This document shows positions 1-8,442 of a stretch of 32,594 nucleotides of DNA, piece after piece. The first letter of the stretch is position 1, and each line of letters begins with the position of its first letter. Below the pieces are notes generated by a model. It did not search any database. It was not told where the DNA came from and saw only the letters and a program-made list of their open reading frames with translations. The position numbers were made by a program, and so were the translations under genes. The stretch is from NCBI GenBank assembly GCA_947167045.1, contig CAMVGO010000026.1, forward strand, positions 1 through 32,594, in the 5' to 3' direction. Source of the stretch: an uncultured Clostridia bacterium. GTDB taxonomy: Bacteria; Bacillota; Clostridia; Saccharofermentanales; Saccharofermentanaceae.

Positions 1-605
1 TATTGTTTTCCCTTTATAAGATAATCAACGCCTGAAACAATAGTCATAATAACACATATTCCGAAAAGTAAATCCCCGATTATCGTGACAGCGTTGATAC
101 CGACAGGATATCCGGTAAATCCCAATCCGAAGATCTTTAAGAGCAGGGGCTCGAACATCAGATAGATGAGGGCGATCATCTGGGTTACCGTTTTGATCTT
201 TCCTACCATCTTCGCAGCGATGACCTCACCCTTTGCGGCGGCGATCATGCGGAGACCCGATACGGCAAACTCCCTCAATATGACGATCATTACCGCCCAT
301 GCCGAGAGTCTTCCCAGATTTATGAACGCGAGCATGATGCTTATTACGAGTATCTTGTCGGCCAGTGAATCGAGGAATTTCCCGAGATCGGTTATGAGAT
401 TGTACTTACGGGCTATCTTTCCGTCGGCAGCATCCGTGAGCGACGCAACGATAAAGACTCCCGCAGCAACGAGCATCCCGTTGGAATTTATGAAATTGTT
501 CCACCCTTCCGGCTGCCAGCCGAAAATGTTCACGGGAAGCATGAAAAGCAGCGTAACCGGCACAAGAACGATCCTCAAGATTGAAAGCTTGTTGGGTAGA
601 TTCAT
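1..605 (-). CDS. pgsA: CDP-diacylglycerol--glycerol-3-phosphate 3-phosphatidyltransferase (stop codon cut by window edge)
   Basis: This integral membrane enzyme makes phosphatidylglycerophosphate from CDP-diacylglycerol and glycerol-3-phosphate, the committed step to phosphatidylglycerol. My reading of the minus strand from the ATG at 605 gives 201 residues. The CDP-alcohol phosphatidyltransferase motif is complete: D58-x2-D61-G62-x2-A65-R66-x8-G75-x3-D79-x3-D83. Several hydrophobic segments surround it. The start is supported by AAAGGAG seven bases upstream. The frame is open to the last full codon (3-5), and bases 1-2 begin a TA-something codon that is probably the stop, so the protein looks essentially complete. 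It follows rimO after 111 bases, a pairing common in Clostridia. The family assignment is firm. pgsA over another CDP-alcohol transferase is inferred from the N-terminus and the neighbour. Confidence 0.92.
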   Translation of the reverse strand, partial: MNLPNKLSILRIVLVPVTLLFMLPVNIFGWQPEGWNNFINSNGMLVAAGVFIVASLTDAADGKIARKYNLITDLGKFLDSLADKILVISIMLAFINLGRLSAWAVMIVILREFAVSGLRMIAAAKGEVIAAKMVGKIKTVTQMIALIYLMFEPLLLKIFGLGFTGYPVGINAVTIIGDLLFGICVIMTIVSGVDYLIKGKQ

Positions 606-716
606 GACCTGACTGCTCCTTTTATATATCATTATCATATGTTTTACGGGTTATCCCGCATAAAACAACAATAATAATATACGAAAAAAAGAATACGTCA
701 AACTGTACTTAACAGA

Positions 717-2078
717 TCAGACAGTCACGGCCGTCATGTCATATTCGTCTGAGCAGTCCACTATCCTGCATTCAACGAACGAACCAATCTTCAGTTCATC
801 TTCCTGAGCGGCGACATATATTACAGGATCGACCTCAGGCGATTCGCCGTAGCTCCTGCCGACATAGAATATGCCGTCATCGGATACGGAGCAGATATTC
901 ACCTTTGTCACGGTGCCGAGGCGCTTCTTCGTCTGTTCCGCAGATATCTCCTTCTGAAGCTCATAGATCTCATCGTAACGTCTCTGCTTTGTCTCCTCGT
1001 CGACCTGGTCAGGCATATCATATGCGGGAGTTCCCTCCTCAGGCGAGAAAATGAAGCATCCGAGCCTGTCGAACTTCCACTTCTTCAGATTTTCCTTCAT
1101 TACCTGAAAATCTTCTTCGGTCTCACCCGGGAAACCGACCATCACGGTGGTCCTGATTATGCAGTCAGGCATAGCCTCCCTGATCTTCTCGAGTCTTGAT
1201 GTGATGAGTTCAGCATTATCTCTTCTGTACATGGCCTTTAATATCCTGTCCGAACCGTGCTGGACCGGGATGTCAAGATAATGAGCGACCTTTGGATTAT
1301 TAGCCATCTCCTCGATGAGATCCGGAATAATACCATCCATATAACCGTACATAACGCGGATAAGTTCGATGCCGTCGATCTCCGAAAGCTTTCTTAAGAG
1401 CTTGGAAAGACACCTCTCACCATAGAGTTCGATACCGTAATTGGTCGTATCCTGTGCAGCGAGGACGATTTCCTTTACTCCCTTAGAAGCAATGATCTTC
1501 GCCTCTTCGATTATGTCTTCCATCGGACGCGATACAAATGTGCCTCTGATGAGAGGTATTGCACAGAAACTGCATCTGTGCCTGCATCCCTCCCCGATCT
1601 TCAGCCAGGCATAAGCCTCAGTGGAAAGATCCCTGTCCTTTACAAGGTGCGAAAATCCTCCGACACCCGATGTAAGATTGATCTTTTCGGCATCCTGAAC
1701 ATCCATCTCAGATACAAGCCTGTCAACAACGCCGACGATATCGCCGTAGTGTGCAGTACCGAGGACCGCATCGACCTCAGGAAGCTCTTTGAGGATGTCT
1801 TCAGGATATCTCTGAGAGAGACATCCCGTAACTATCAGTTTTTTTACATTTCCTTCAGGAACCTTGTGATCGGCACACACCAGGATGGCATCGATCGCCT
1901 CCTTCTTAGCCGATTCTATGAATCCGCAGGTATTTATTACCACGATGTCAGAGTTTTCCACATCACTGATGACATCGTATCCTGCGTTCCTCAGTTCTGT
2001 CGACATGTTCTCGCAGTCGATGAGGTTTTTCGAACATCCCAATGCAAGGAGCGTGATCTTTATCTCTGATCTTTCCAT
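717..2078 (-). CDS. rimO: Ribosomal protein S12 methylthiotransferase RimO
   Basis: A radical-SAM methylthiotransferase that, in characterised members, methylthiolates the conserved Asp of ribosomal protein S12. The 453 residues match the family length. The N-terminal UPF0004 domain opens with the RimO-like LGCSKNLID and carries cluster cysteines C15, C51 and C86. The radical-SAM CxxxCxxC motif is C165, C169 and C172 (GCRHRCSFC). The C-terminal ~65 residues form a TRAM domain. The start is only four bases after the stop of the upstream ABC transporter gene, and no promoter or terminator is visible between them, so it is probably co-transcribed with the export cassette. The ribosome binding site is weak (a GGAT-type stretch), consistent with translational coupling. 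MiaB is less likely because of the N-terminal signature and the pgsA neighbour. Confidence 0.93.
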   Translation of the reverse strand: MERSEIKITLLALGCSKNLIDCENMSTELRNAGYDVISDVENSDIVVINTCGFIESAKKEAIDAILVCADHKVPEGNVKKLIVTGCLSQRYPEDILKELPEVDAVLGTAHYGDIVGVVDRLVSEMDVQDAEKINLTSGVGGFSHLVKDRDLSTEAYAWLKIGEGCRHRCSFCAIPLIRGTFVSRPMEDIIEEAKIIASKGVKEIVLAAQDTTNYGIELYGERCLSKLLRKLSEIDGIELIRVMYGYMDGIIPDLIEEMANNPKVAHYLDIPVQHGSDRILKAMYRRDNAELITSRLEKIREAMPDCIIRTTVMVGFPGETEEDFQVMKENLKKWKFDRLGCFIFSPEEGTPAYDMPDQVDEETKQRRYDEIYELQKEISAEQTKKRLGTVTKVNICSVSDDGIFYVGRSYGESPEVDPVIYVAAQEDELKIGSFVECRIVDCSDEYDMTAVTV

Positions 2079-2082
2079 ATTC

Positions 2083-4266
2083 TTATCCGTCCGTTCTCTG
2101 TCTCTTTACGAGTTCTGCAAAGAAACCGTTTTTCTTTATAAGTTCGTCATAGGTGCCTTCTTCGGTGATGTGTCCCTTATCGAGCACGAGGATCCTGTCG
2201 CAGTGTATTATCGTGCTGAGCCTGTGCGCTATGACTATCCTTGTGCATCCCATTGCATCAAGTGATTCGGATACCTGACGCTGCGTCTTGTTGTCCAGTG
2301 CGCTCGTGGCCTCATCGAAGATAAGGAGCTTCGGCTCGGGAGCTATTGCGCGCGCTATCATGATGCGCTGTCTCTGACCGCCCGATATTCCGCCCTGTCC
2401 TTCAGAGATCATCGTGTTCATGCCCATCGGCATCGCACGGATATCATCAGCGATCCCTGCCTTCTCAGCTGCTTTCCAGGCATCATCCATTGTAAGCTGG
2501 GGAGCGCTGATAACGATGTTTGAATAAATGTCTCCCTGGAAGACACCGGCATCCTGCATTACAGTGCCGATCTTGCGCCGGAGCGAAGGAAGATCAAGGC
2601 CGGTCATATCCTTTCCGTCGTAGAAGACGGCTCCTTTCTCGGGCTTTTCAAAACCGAGAAGGATCCTTACCAGTGTGGACTTGCCGCATCCCGTGCTTCC
2701 TACGATCGCAACATATTCGCCGGGTTTGATCTTAAGCGAGATGTCATCGAGAACATAAGGCGAGTTCTCGTCATAGCGGAATGACACGTGATTGAGTTCG
2801 ACCGAACCGGAGATCTGCGTGATTATCTCTTTTCCCTGCTTGGTCTCGGGCTCAGTCTTAAGGAACGGCTCGGCCATCTCAAGTATCGGCTGGATCTGTG
2901 CAACAGACAGGGCAATACTCGAAAGCGACATGAACGCACCCATCAGCATTCCGTATGTTGCCGTAAAAGCATAGTAGGACGATACATCGACATTGCTCTG
3001 AACGGCCATGTAATACATGATGATATTCGAGAAAAGGCTGATCGCTGCGGATATTACCGAATTGATCTTGATGAACATCGGCGGGTTGTAAGAAAGCTCA
3101 GCGCCTTCGGAATAAACATTGAGCCATTTTGCAAACACGCGCTTTTCGGACCCTGACAGTCTGATCTTCTGAACACCCGTGATGAGGCCGTAACTGAGAC
3201 CCGATTCCTTTGCGGAACATTCCATCAGCTTCCTGTTTATCTTGATCTGCATCAGCGTGGATACGATCGAAAAAGCAACGGTAACGGCAATCATCACGAG
3301 CGAAGGAATAACGAGCGCGGGAGCAAAATTATAGATCTGTCCGATATAGATTAGCGAAGTAATCGACGTAAGACCGGTACTCATGACCATGTTCATCATG
3401 AGCGAGCACAGGCTGTTTACCGAAGTGGCACGGCTCTTGAGCTCACCTGGGCTGTGCTTTCTGAAGAAATTTGCAGGCAGTGACATCAGGCGCATCATCA
3501 TCGAAGACTGCACTCCGAGAGACGTCTTGATACTAAGCCTGTTCTGAATCAGCATCTTCACACCGCTCAGGAGCTGAGAAGACAGCGCCACGCAGATCAT
3601 GGATATGGCGATGGCGATAAGGACAGTCTGACGTCCCGAAGAAAGCACGGGACCGGTAAGGAGTCTTGTTATCCTCGGCATGAGCAGACCCACTGCGGAC
3701 AGCACGAATGTTGAAACGACTATCAGTATGATGTCACTCATGGACACGCAGTTCTTCATATATATGAGAAGATCAGGTATGGTCAGCTGTTTTTGCGGGA
3801 GCGGTCTGTAAAAGCAAAGCGCATCGATGTCAAACATCGCTGCTGTCTTACGGTTCAGCCTGGTCCTGTTGCCGGTGGAAGGATCTTTGAAGCTGTATCC
3901 GATGACAGCATCCGGCAGGAGCGCCACGGGAATGCCTCCCTCTTTGGAAAATGCAAGGATCGGGCCGTAGGCATCCTTATACCAGCCTTCCTCAAGCTCA
4001 ACCGCCCTGCTCATAAGTCCGTAAGGACGCAGGCAGTATCCCACCTGCTCGGAAGTACCCTGTATGTTCTCAGGGATCTCAACCGGTTTGCAATGATAAT
4101 ACTTCAGTATCTCGTCAATAGCGTTTTTGGTGATGATACGTTCGTCGAGCATCCTCTCGGCGGTACGGCGTCCCATTACAATGCCCGCAACCTTTACGAG
4201 CGATTCCTCCAGGATCTGCTGTTCAGCCTCACGGCGTTCTTGAATCTGATTCTCGAAATGACCCAC
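2083..4266 (-). CDS. NHLM-type peptide-export ABC transporter, second subunit (no peptidase domain)
   Basis: An inner-membrane ABC exporter of the NHLM/NHLP bacteriocin-system ABC2 class, 727 residues. Residues 1-160 are a soluble N-terminal region where some family members carry a cyclic-nucleotide-binding-like domain; I see no clear ligand motif. Residues ~170-460 are the six-helix transmembrane domain. The C-terminal nucleotide-binding domain has Walker A GSTGCGKST, signature ISGGQRQR, Walker B LLIFDEAT and H-loop AHR, so it should be ATPase-competent. Translation starts at a GTG (4266) with AAGGAG nine bases upstream. The gene lies 13 bases after the peptidase-containing transporter and 4 bases before rimO. 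Family members are thought to pair with the peptidase-containing partner as a heteromeric exporter. Function here is inferred from that family; the cargo is probably the small protein at 7530-7811. Confidence 0.85.
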   Translation of the reverse strand: MGHFENQIQERREAEQQILEESLVKVAGIVMGRRTAERMLDERIITKNAIDEILKYYHCKPVEIPENIQGTSEQVGYCLRPYGLMSRAVELEEGWYKDAYGPILAFSKEGGIPVALLPDAVIGYSFKDPSTGNRTRLNRKTAAMFDIDALCFYRPLPQKQLTIPDLLIYMKNCVSMSDIILIVVSTFVLSAVGLLMPRITRLLTGPVLSSGRQTVLIAIAISMICVALSSQLLSGVKMLIQNRLSIKTSLGVQSSMMMRLMSLPANFFRKHSPGELKSRATSVNSLCSLMMNMVMSTGLTSITSLIYIGQIYNFAPALVIPSLVMIAVTVAFSIVSTLMQIKINRKLMECSAKESGLSYGLITGVQKIRLSGSEKRVFAKWLNVYSEGAELSYNPPMFIKINSVISAAISLFSNIIMYYMAVQSNVDVSSYYAFTATYGMLMGAFMSLSSIALSVAQIQPILEMAEPFLKTEPETKQGKEIITQISGSVELNHVSFRYDENSPYVLDDISLKIKPGEYVAIVGSTGCGKSTLVRILLGFEKPEKGAVFYDGKDMTGLDLPSLRRKIGTVMQDAGVFQGDIYSNIVISAPQLTMDDAWKAAEKAGIADDIRAMPMGMNTMISEGQGGISGGQRQRIMIARAIAPEPKLLIFDEATSALDNKTQRQVSESLDAMGCTRIVIAHRLSTIIHCDRILVLDKGHITEEGTYDELIKKNGFFAELVKRQRTDG

Positions 4267-4279
4267 TAAACAATGCTCC

Positions 4280-6454
4280 TTATTCGTTCGCTACCAGGTC
4301 GGCATAGATGCCGCCGCCCGCTATTAGTTCATCATGCGTGCCGCGTTCTGCAATCACACCTTGATCTAGAACGATTATCTCGTCGCAGTCCCTGACCGTG
4401 GAAAGACGGTGCGCAATAACTATACATGTGATTCCGCGGTCACGGATCGCATTGATGACATCATATTCCGTCTTGGCATCCAGCGCGCTGGTTGCCTCAT
4501 CAAGGATAATGAGAGACGGATCCTGAGCCAGAACACGCGCGATCTCCATTCTCTGGCGCTGACCACCCGAGAGGTTCTTACCGCCGCTTACGAGCTTATG
4601 CTGATATGCTCCGGGCATCTTCATGATATCGTCATGAAGACTTGCGTCCCTTGCGGCGAGGATCATCTCGAAATCCATGATGGAACTGTCCCACATCTTG
4701 ATATTATTCGCGATGGTATCCTCGAAAAGGATTATGTCCTGATCGACAATGGCAAGAGATCCCGTCATTACCTCACGGGGATACTCACCTCTTTCATGAC
4801 CGTCAAACAGGATCGTTCCGCTCCAAGGCTGATACAGTCCCGAAATGAGTTTTGAGATCGTGGATTTGCCGCTTCCGGAAGCGCCGACTATCGCAACACG
4901 TTCGCCCGTCTTAAGGCTCATGGAAAAATCCTTTATTAGCGGTGCTTCCAGTCTCGAATAACCGAAAGTGACATTTTTGAGTTCGATGTTTCCGCGTAGT
5001 TTTTCGAGCTTTGTAATCGTCGGTTCGACATTGATGGAAGGATCATCGGGATATTCCATGACATCCTCGACACGCTCCATCTGCGTGCGCATCTCCTGGA
5101 TGGTCTGCCCTGCTTCGATCAGCGTCATGGCAGGAGACATGAAAGAACCCAAAAATCCCTGGAACATCAATACTGAACCGAGCGTAAATTTACCTTCCAT
5201 AGTCAGATAGATTCCCGCTATGAGAACCGCATAATTCGCCACGGTCGAGAAGAATGCCGGAATAAGTCCGATAAACTGATTCTCCTTTGCGGCCTTGACG
5301 TTCTGGGCATTTACCGAAGCCTGATAACCTGCCCATTTCTGGAAGAAACCGCTCTCCGCACCGCTGGCCTTGATCGTCTCGATCATCTCGATCCCGCTTG
5401 CAGTGGTGGCCTCGAGTTTTCCCGCATCTCTCATCTGGACACGGGTAATATTGATCCTGCGGTTCGAAATTATCCTGGACATGAAGACATTAATTATCAG
5501 AGTAGATATACCGATCAGCGTAAGCATCGGGCTCTGCTTCAGCATGAGGAGCAGATAGAATACCATCATCGCTGTATTCAGCATCAGAGGTGCAAAGGTT
5601 CCGACCAGCGTGCCTGCGATGGAAGCATTCATGCCCATACGTGACTGTATGTCACCGGCAAGTCTCTGCGAGAAGAATTCCATTGGAAGACGGAGCACTT
5701 TCCACATATAGGAAGTGTTTCCTATGACAGCCATCTTTCCGTTGATGCGGAGTGAATAAATGGTCTGCGCCCATGTAACCGTCAGCTCTATCAGAGCAAG
5801 GACTATCATGAATACTATGAACGGGTAAAGCCAGTCCCTGTTTATGCCGGTAAGCAGACGGTCCATGAATATCCTTGAAGTAACCGAGTTCGCGATACCG
5901 AAAAGATAGGAGATCGCGGTGGTCAGCATTACGAATACGATAGCGGCTCCGGCACCAACGAGTCTCTTTGCGGCAAAGCTCAGAGTACTCTTGCGCTTAC
6001 CGCTCGGCTTGAACTCCGCAGAAGGCGTGGGGATAAGAACAACACCCGTAAACGACCTGTCAAATTCTTCCCAGGTTATCTTTATCGTTCCGCGTGCGGG
6101 ATCGTTAATATATACATTTTTACCCCTGAAGCCGTTTAAAACCACAAAGTGGTTCATGTTCCAGTGGATTATGCAGGGAAAAGTGCCTTCCGCCTTAAGA
6201 CCCTCCGGGCTCATCCTGAAAGCCTTGACATCAAAGCCGTAATGCTGTGCGGCAAGATAGATATTCTTGGCCTTTGAACCGTCTCGTGACACACCGCAAT
6301 CAAGGCGGACCTGTTCGAGCGGAACCCACTTCCCGTAAAAAGCCATTACCATAGCAAGAGCTGCGGCACCGCATTCCAAAGCTTCCAGCTGCATTACAAC
6401 CGGAACCTTTGCAACACCTTTTTTGACGGGGCTCTTAACTTTGACTGCGGCCAT
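4280..6454 (-). CDS. NHLM-type peptide-export ABC transporter with N-terminal C39 peptidase
   Basis: A peptidase-containing ABC transporter of the NHLM ABC1 class, 724 residues. It would cleave a double-glycine leader in the cytoplasm and export the C-terminal part. Residues ~15-145 form a C39 peptidase with Q22 (oxyanion hole), C28, H102 and D118, so it looks catalytically intact; the MQLEALECGAAALAMV stretch is typical of the family. A six-helix transmembrane domain follows (~165-460). The nucleotide-binding domain has Walker A GASGSGKST, signature LSGGQRQR, Walker B LIILDEAT and an H-loop AHR. The gene starts five bases after the HlyD-like gene with AGGA upstream. The cassette lacks any LanM, YcaO, radical-SAM peptide cyclase or nitrile-hydratase-type maturase. 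The exporter class is firm; the substrate is inferred. Confidence 0.9.
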   Translation of the reverse strand: MAAVKVKSPVKKGVAKVPVVMQLEALECGAAALAMVMAFYGKWVPLEQVRLDCGVSRDGSKAKNIYLAAQHYGFDVKAFRMSPEGLKAEGTFPCIIHWNMNHFVVLNGFRGKNVYINDPARGTIKITWEEFDRSFTGVVLIPTPSAEFKPSGKRKSTLSFAAKRLVGAGAAIVFVMLTTAISYLFGIANSVTSRIFMDRLLTGINRDWLYPFIVFMIVLALIELTVTWAQTIYSLRINGKMAVIGNTSYMWKVLRLPMEFFSQRLAGDIQSRMGMNASIAGTLVGTFAPLMLNTAMMVFYLLLMLKQSPMLTLIGISTLIINVFMSRIISNRRINITRVQMRDAGKLEATTASGIEMIETIKASGAESGFFQKWAGYQASVNAQNVKAAKENQFIGLIPAFFSTVANYAVLIAGIYLTMEGKFTLGSVLMFQGFLGSFMSPAMTLIEAGQTIQEMRTQMERVEDVMEYPDDPSINVEPTITKLEKLRGNIELKNVTFGYSRLEAPLIKDFSMSLKTGERVAIVGASGSGKSTISKLISGLYQPWSGTILFDGHERGEYPREVMTGSLAIVDQDIILFEDTIANNIKMWDSSIMDFEMILAARDASLHDDIMKMPGAYQHKLVSGGKNLSGGQRQRMEIARVLAQDPSLIILDEATSALDAKTEYDVINAIRDRGITCIVIAHRLSTVRDCDEIIVLDQGVIAERGTHDELIAGGGIYADLVANE

Positions 6455-6459
6455 CTGTC

Positions 6460-6894
6460 CTACCTGCTCTCGATCAGGAAATCTATAGGTCTTACCTGCT
6501 CGGTAACAACAGTGCCGTCGTAGACACCGTCAGGCAAAGCGACTTCCATTAATCCGTATACTCTTCCGAAATCATCGGAAACGGTAGTCGCGATAATGTA
6601 TTTATCCGAAAGGATATAGACAGGCATGCCCTCCGTAATGTCCGCCGAACCGTCCGAAACCGTCGCAACATTATCCTCGACGATGATCTTAACATCCGCC
6701 TTGGTCTCAAGCGTGCCGATGGTCGCCCATACGAGCATCCCGGCAAGCAGAAGGATCACGGCAGCAAGAACGATCCAGATCGCAGGATTCGTTACCCTTA
6801 AATGTTCCGTCAGTTTATCAGGAGAAGAGATGCGTTCTATGGTTTTCTCGCGGAAGATCTGCTGTCTCTTCTGTTCACTCTTATTCTCTTCCAA
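6460..6894 (-). CDS. Short HlyD-like accessory protein of the NHLM export system
   Basis: A 144-residue membrane-anchored protein. The N-terminal stretch FREKTIERISSPDKL followed by RVTNPAIW resembles the start of NHLP-system HlyD-family secretion proteins. One transmembrane helix follows (~38-60), then ~80 residues of beta-rich sequence. Full-length members also have a coiled-coil hairpin and lipoyl-like half, which are absent here. That may suit a cell with one membrane, where no periplasm needs bridging. The start is chosen as TTG at 6894 because GGAGG (6903-6907) lies eight bases upstream. An earlier in-frame TTG at 6915 has no comparable site, and there is no ATG. The gene sits between the TetR gene (34-base gap) and the peptidase transporter (5-base gap). 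Family membership is moderate to good; its role as an adaptor is inference. Confidence 0.75.
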   Translation of the reverse strand: MEENKSEQKRQQIFREKTIERISSPDKLTEHLRVTNPAIWIVLAAVILLLAGMLVWATIGTLETKADVKIIVEDNVATVSDGSADITEGMPVYILSDKYIIATTVSDDFGRVYGLMEVALPDGVYDGTVVTEQVRPIDFLIESR

Positions 6895-6928
6895 ATAATA
6901 TGCCTCCGATCGCAATTGTTCTGCGCCG

Positions 6929-7492
6929 TTACATTATCTTCTCAGTATTGGCATCGAGCTCGGCAAGAACCTTGACGATGAAATCCTTCGGCTGGTCAAA
7001 ACCGTCATCCACCCATCTGGTAAGGATCGCAATGCATCCCTGGGCACGGTAGCTTGTCTGATAGGACAGTTTGATGTCCTTGATATCTGTAAGTGTCTTT
7101 TCAGCCTCGATCTGCATGAGAAGCCCCTCTAACAGTTTCTCGAATTTGGTGCGGAGCATTCCGGGGGAATTCTCACTGAAAACCATCTTGAACACCAAGC
7201 GGTTCTTATCAACATAATCGACCAGGCTCTTAAAGAACTCGACAGTCCTGAGCTCTGCAAGCTTAAGGACGAGCATACCCCATTCAATAAGTATATCCTG
7301 CTCAAGCTTGTCATAAAGATCATAAACATCCAGATAATGCTTGTAGAATGTAGCACGGTTGATATCCGCCTTATCCGTGATCTCCTGTACCGTAACTTTT
7401 CGCAGTTCCTTCTGCGTAAGAAGCTCCATCAAAACATTGCATATAGCGGTCTGTGTCTTACGTGATCTGCGGTCGGGTTTCTTCTCTTCCAT
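6929..7492 (-). CDS. TetR/AcrR-family transcriptional regulator
   Basis: A 187-residue one-component regulator. Residues ~10-60 are a TetR helix-turn-helix domain (VTVQEITDKADINRATFYKHY is the usual recognition-helix pattern). The remainder is an all-helical ligand and dimerisation domain of the type often seen in Clostridia. The start ATG has AGGAG about 11 bases upstream. The gene is second in the export cassette, 37 bases after the leader-bearing small protein with no terminator between. The natural inference is that it controls the cassette promoter at 7852-7880. Half-sites AATTGTTT/AAACAATT flank that promoter and are candidate targets. The ligand is unknown; it could be the exported product or an external signal. 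Confidence 0.88.
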   Translation of the reverse strand: MEEKKPDRRSRKTQTAICNVLMELLTQKELRKVTVQEITDKADINRATFYKHYLDVYDLYDKLEQDILIEWGMLVLKLAELRTVEFFKSLVDYVDKNRLVFKMVFSENSPGMLRTKFEKLLEGLLMQIEAEKTLTDIKDIKLSYQTSYRAQGCIAILTRWVDDGFDQPKDFIVKVLAELDANTEKIM

Positions 7493-7529
7493 TTAAGCTG
7501 CACTCCTATTCTGAATAACCAAATATCTG

Positions 7530-7811
7530 TCAGTCATTCTCAAATGTCTCAAGATATCCGCAATCCTGGCATGTACATATCTTTTCGACCTCATTGTACC
7601 TTACTGCCTGAGAATGACAATTAGGGCATTCCGTAAAAGGACCTTTACCGGTCTCTTCGATCGAGTCGCGCATAGTGCCGAGGACTTTTTCCATGTGAGA
7701 GCCCTTCGGAAGCGGCTTGCTGCGGTATACGATCTTCGGCAATACGGGGCTCGTACCGCCTGCCACGCCGTCAAGCTGTTCAATATTAAGCTCATTATTA
7801 TCATCTTTCAT
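7530..7811 (-). CDS. Double-glycine-leader small protein with a C-terminal zinc-ribbon-like domain; probable cargo of the NHLM exporter
   Basis: A 93-residue protein. Residues 1-19 look like a leader peptide: acidic, with ELNIEQLDGVAGG ending in Gly18-Gly19, the pattern recognised by C39 peptidases. Cleavage there would release 74 residues. That part starts Pro/Lys-rich (20-45) and ends in a Cys cluster: C62-x2-C65, C79, C81-x2-C84 (CPNCH ... CTCQDCG). Four Cys fit a zinc ribbon, with a fifth, C79, left over. The start is ATG 7811 because GGGAGG lies about nine bases upstream. A longer reading frame to 7949 has no ribosome site and runs through the promoter and recX stem-loop. It is first in the cassette, directly downstream of a good promoter. 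I do not recognise a named family. A cytosolic zinc-ribbon protein with a chance GG is the main alternative. Confidence 0.72.
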   Translation of the reverse strand: MKDDNNELNIEQLDGVAGGTSPVLPKIVYRSKPLPKGSHMEKVLGTMRDSIEETGKGPFTECPNCHSQAVRYNEVEKICTCQDCGYLETFEND

Positions 7812-7851
7812 AGCTTTGTCCTCCCTTAAAATTGTTTTACTTCTTGACCCT

Positions 7852-7880
7852 ATTTTAACCATCACCATACATATCAGCAA
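7852..7880 (-). promoter_or_regulatory. Predicted sigma-A promoter of the export cassette
   Basis: On the minus strand, -35 TTGCTG (7875-7880) and -10 TAAAAT (7852-7857) are separated by 17 bases. Transcription would start near 7845, about 35 bases before the leader-protein ATG. An inverted pair AAACAATT (7882-7889) and AATTGTTT (7830-7837) brackets the promoter and could bind the TetR protein encoded two genes down. The promoter call is by eye. Confidence 0.55.
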
Positions 7881-7907
7881 TAAACAATTCGTAACGATAA
7901 TGTAGAT

Positions 7908-7939
7908 AAGGCAACAGATAACGCTGTATCTGTTGCCTT
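7908..7939 (-). terminator. Stem-loop after recX, probable terminator of recA-recX
   Basis: A perfect 13-bp inverted repeat, AAGGCAACAGATA (7908-7920) and TATCTGTTGCCTT (7927-7939), with a 6-base loop lies 38 bases past the recX stop. The tract that follows on the minus strand is only weakly T-rich, so termination may be partial. That would let some SOS-induced transcription read into the export cassette. Confidence 0.55.
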
Positions 7940-7977
7940 TAGTAAACAAGTCGTAAACAAATTAAGGAAGAACCGGA

Positions 7978-8442
7978 TCAACCTTCCATATAGCGTTTGA
8001 AAGCAGACCTGGCTGTCTCCGGGCTGTAGCCTCTTAACTGCGCTAGTTTTAAGAATTCCTCTTCCCTGTCGGAGACGTCATCACCGCAGTTCTTACCGAA
8101 AGAAGCCTCATAAAGGGCCTTGCAGGTATCAGCATCGTCCGGAAGTGATGCCGTAACGGTATCGGCACAATCAGGATCTATACCGGCTTCCAAAAGACGT
8201 CTGCAGATATAATGCCTGCTCTCCTGCTTTTTCCCTGAACGGACCGCGAGCACTTTGCGCGAAGCACGCAGATCATCGATATATCCGGTATCGATCAGGT
8301 GCCTGACTGCACTGACCGCAATATCTTCCGTATATCCCTTCTGAATAAGATAGGAACGTATCTTGCCGGAAGAATATATGCCTGTACCGATATGCCTGAT
8401 TGCACAGGTCACGGCTTCTCTGGTCTTAATATCCTCAGACAT
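7978..8442 (-). CDS. recX: Regulatory protein RecX
   Basis: A 154-residue, all-helical RecX-family protein that in other bacteria binds RecA filaments and modulates strand exchange. The repeats typical of RecX are visible: [22 protein letters not shown] with the following GYIDD, then a second copy around residues 72-110. The C-terminal region ends [16 protein letters not shown]. Length is near the lower end for the family. The start ATG at 8442 overlaps the recA stop by eight bases, the classical translationally coupled recA-recX arrangement, and this context raises confidence. Expression should follow recA, including SOS induction. Confidence 0.88.
   Translation of the reverse strand: MSEDIKTREAVTCAIRHIGTGIYSSGKIRSYLIQKGYTEDIAVSAVRHLIDTGYIDDLRASRKVLAVRSGKKQESRHYICRRLLEAGIDPDCADTVTASLPDDADTCKALYEASFGKNCGDDVSDREEEFLKLAQLRGYSPETARSAFKRYMEG

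Noticed and set aside
166..612. 148-residue plus-strand frame at the window start
   Set aside because: It lies entirely antisense to pgsA, which has intact family motifs.
717..2078. rimO as a RiPP-modifying radical-SAM enzyme of the export cassette
   Set aside because: All three RimO domains and the RimO N-terminal signature are present, and it pairs with pgsA as in ordinary housekeeping loci.
7812..7949. 46-residue N-terminal extension of the leader protein
   Set aside because: It has no ribosome binding site, spans the cassette promoter and part of the recX stem-loop, and the internal ATG at 7811 has a strong GGGAGG site.
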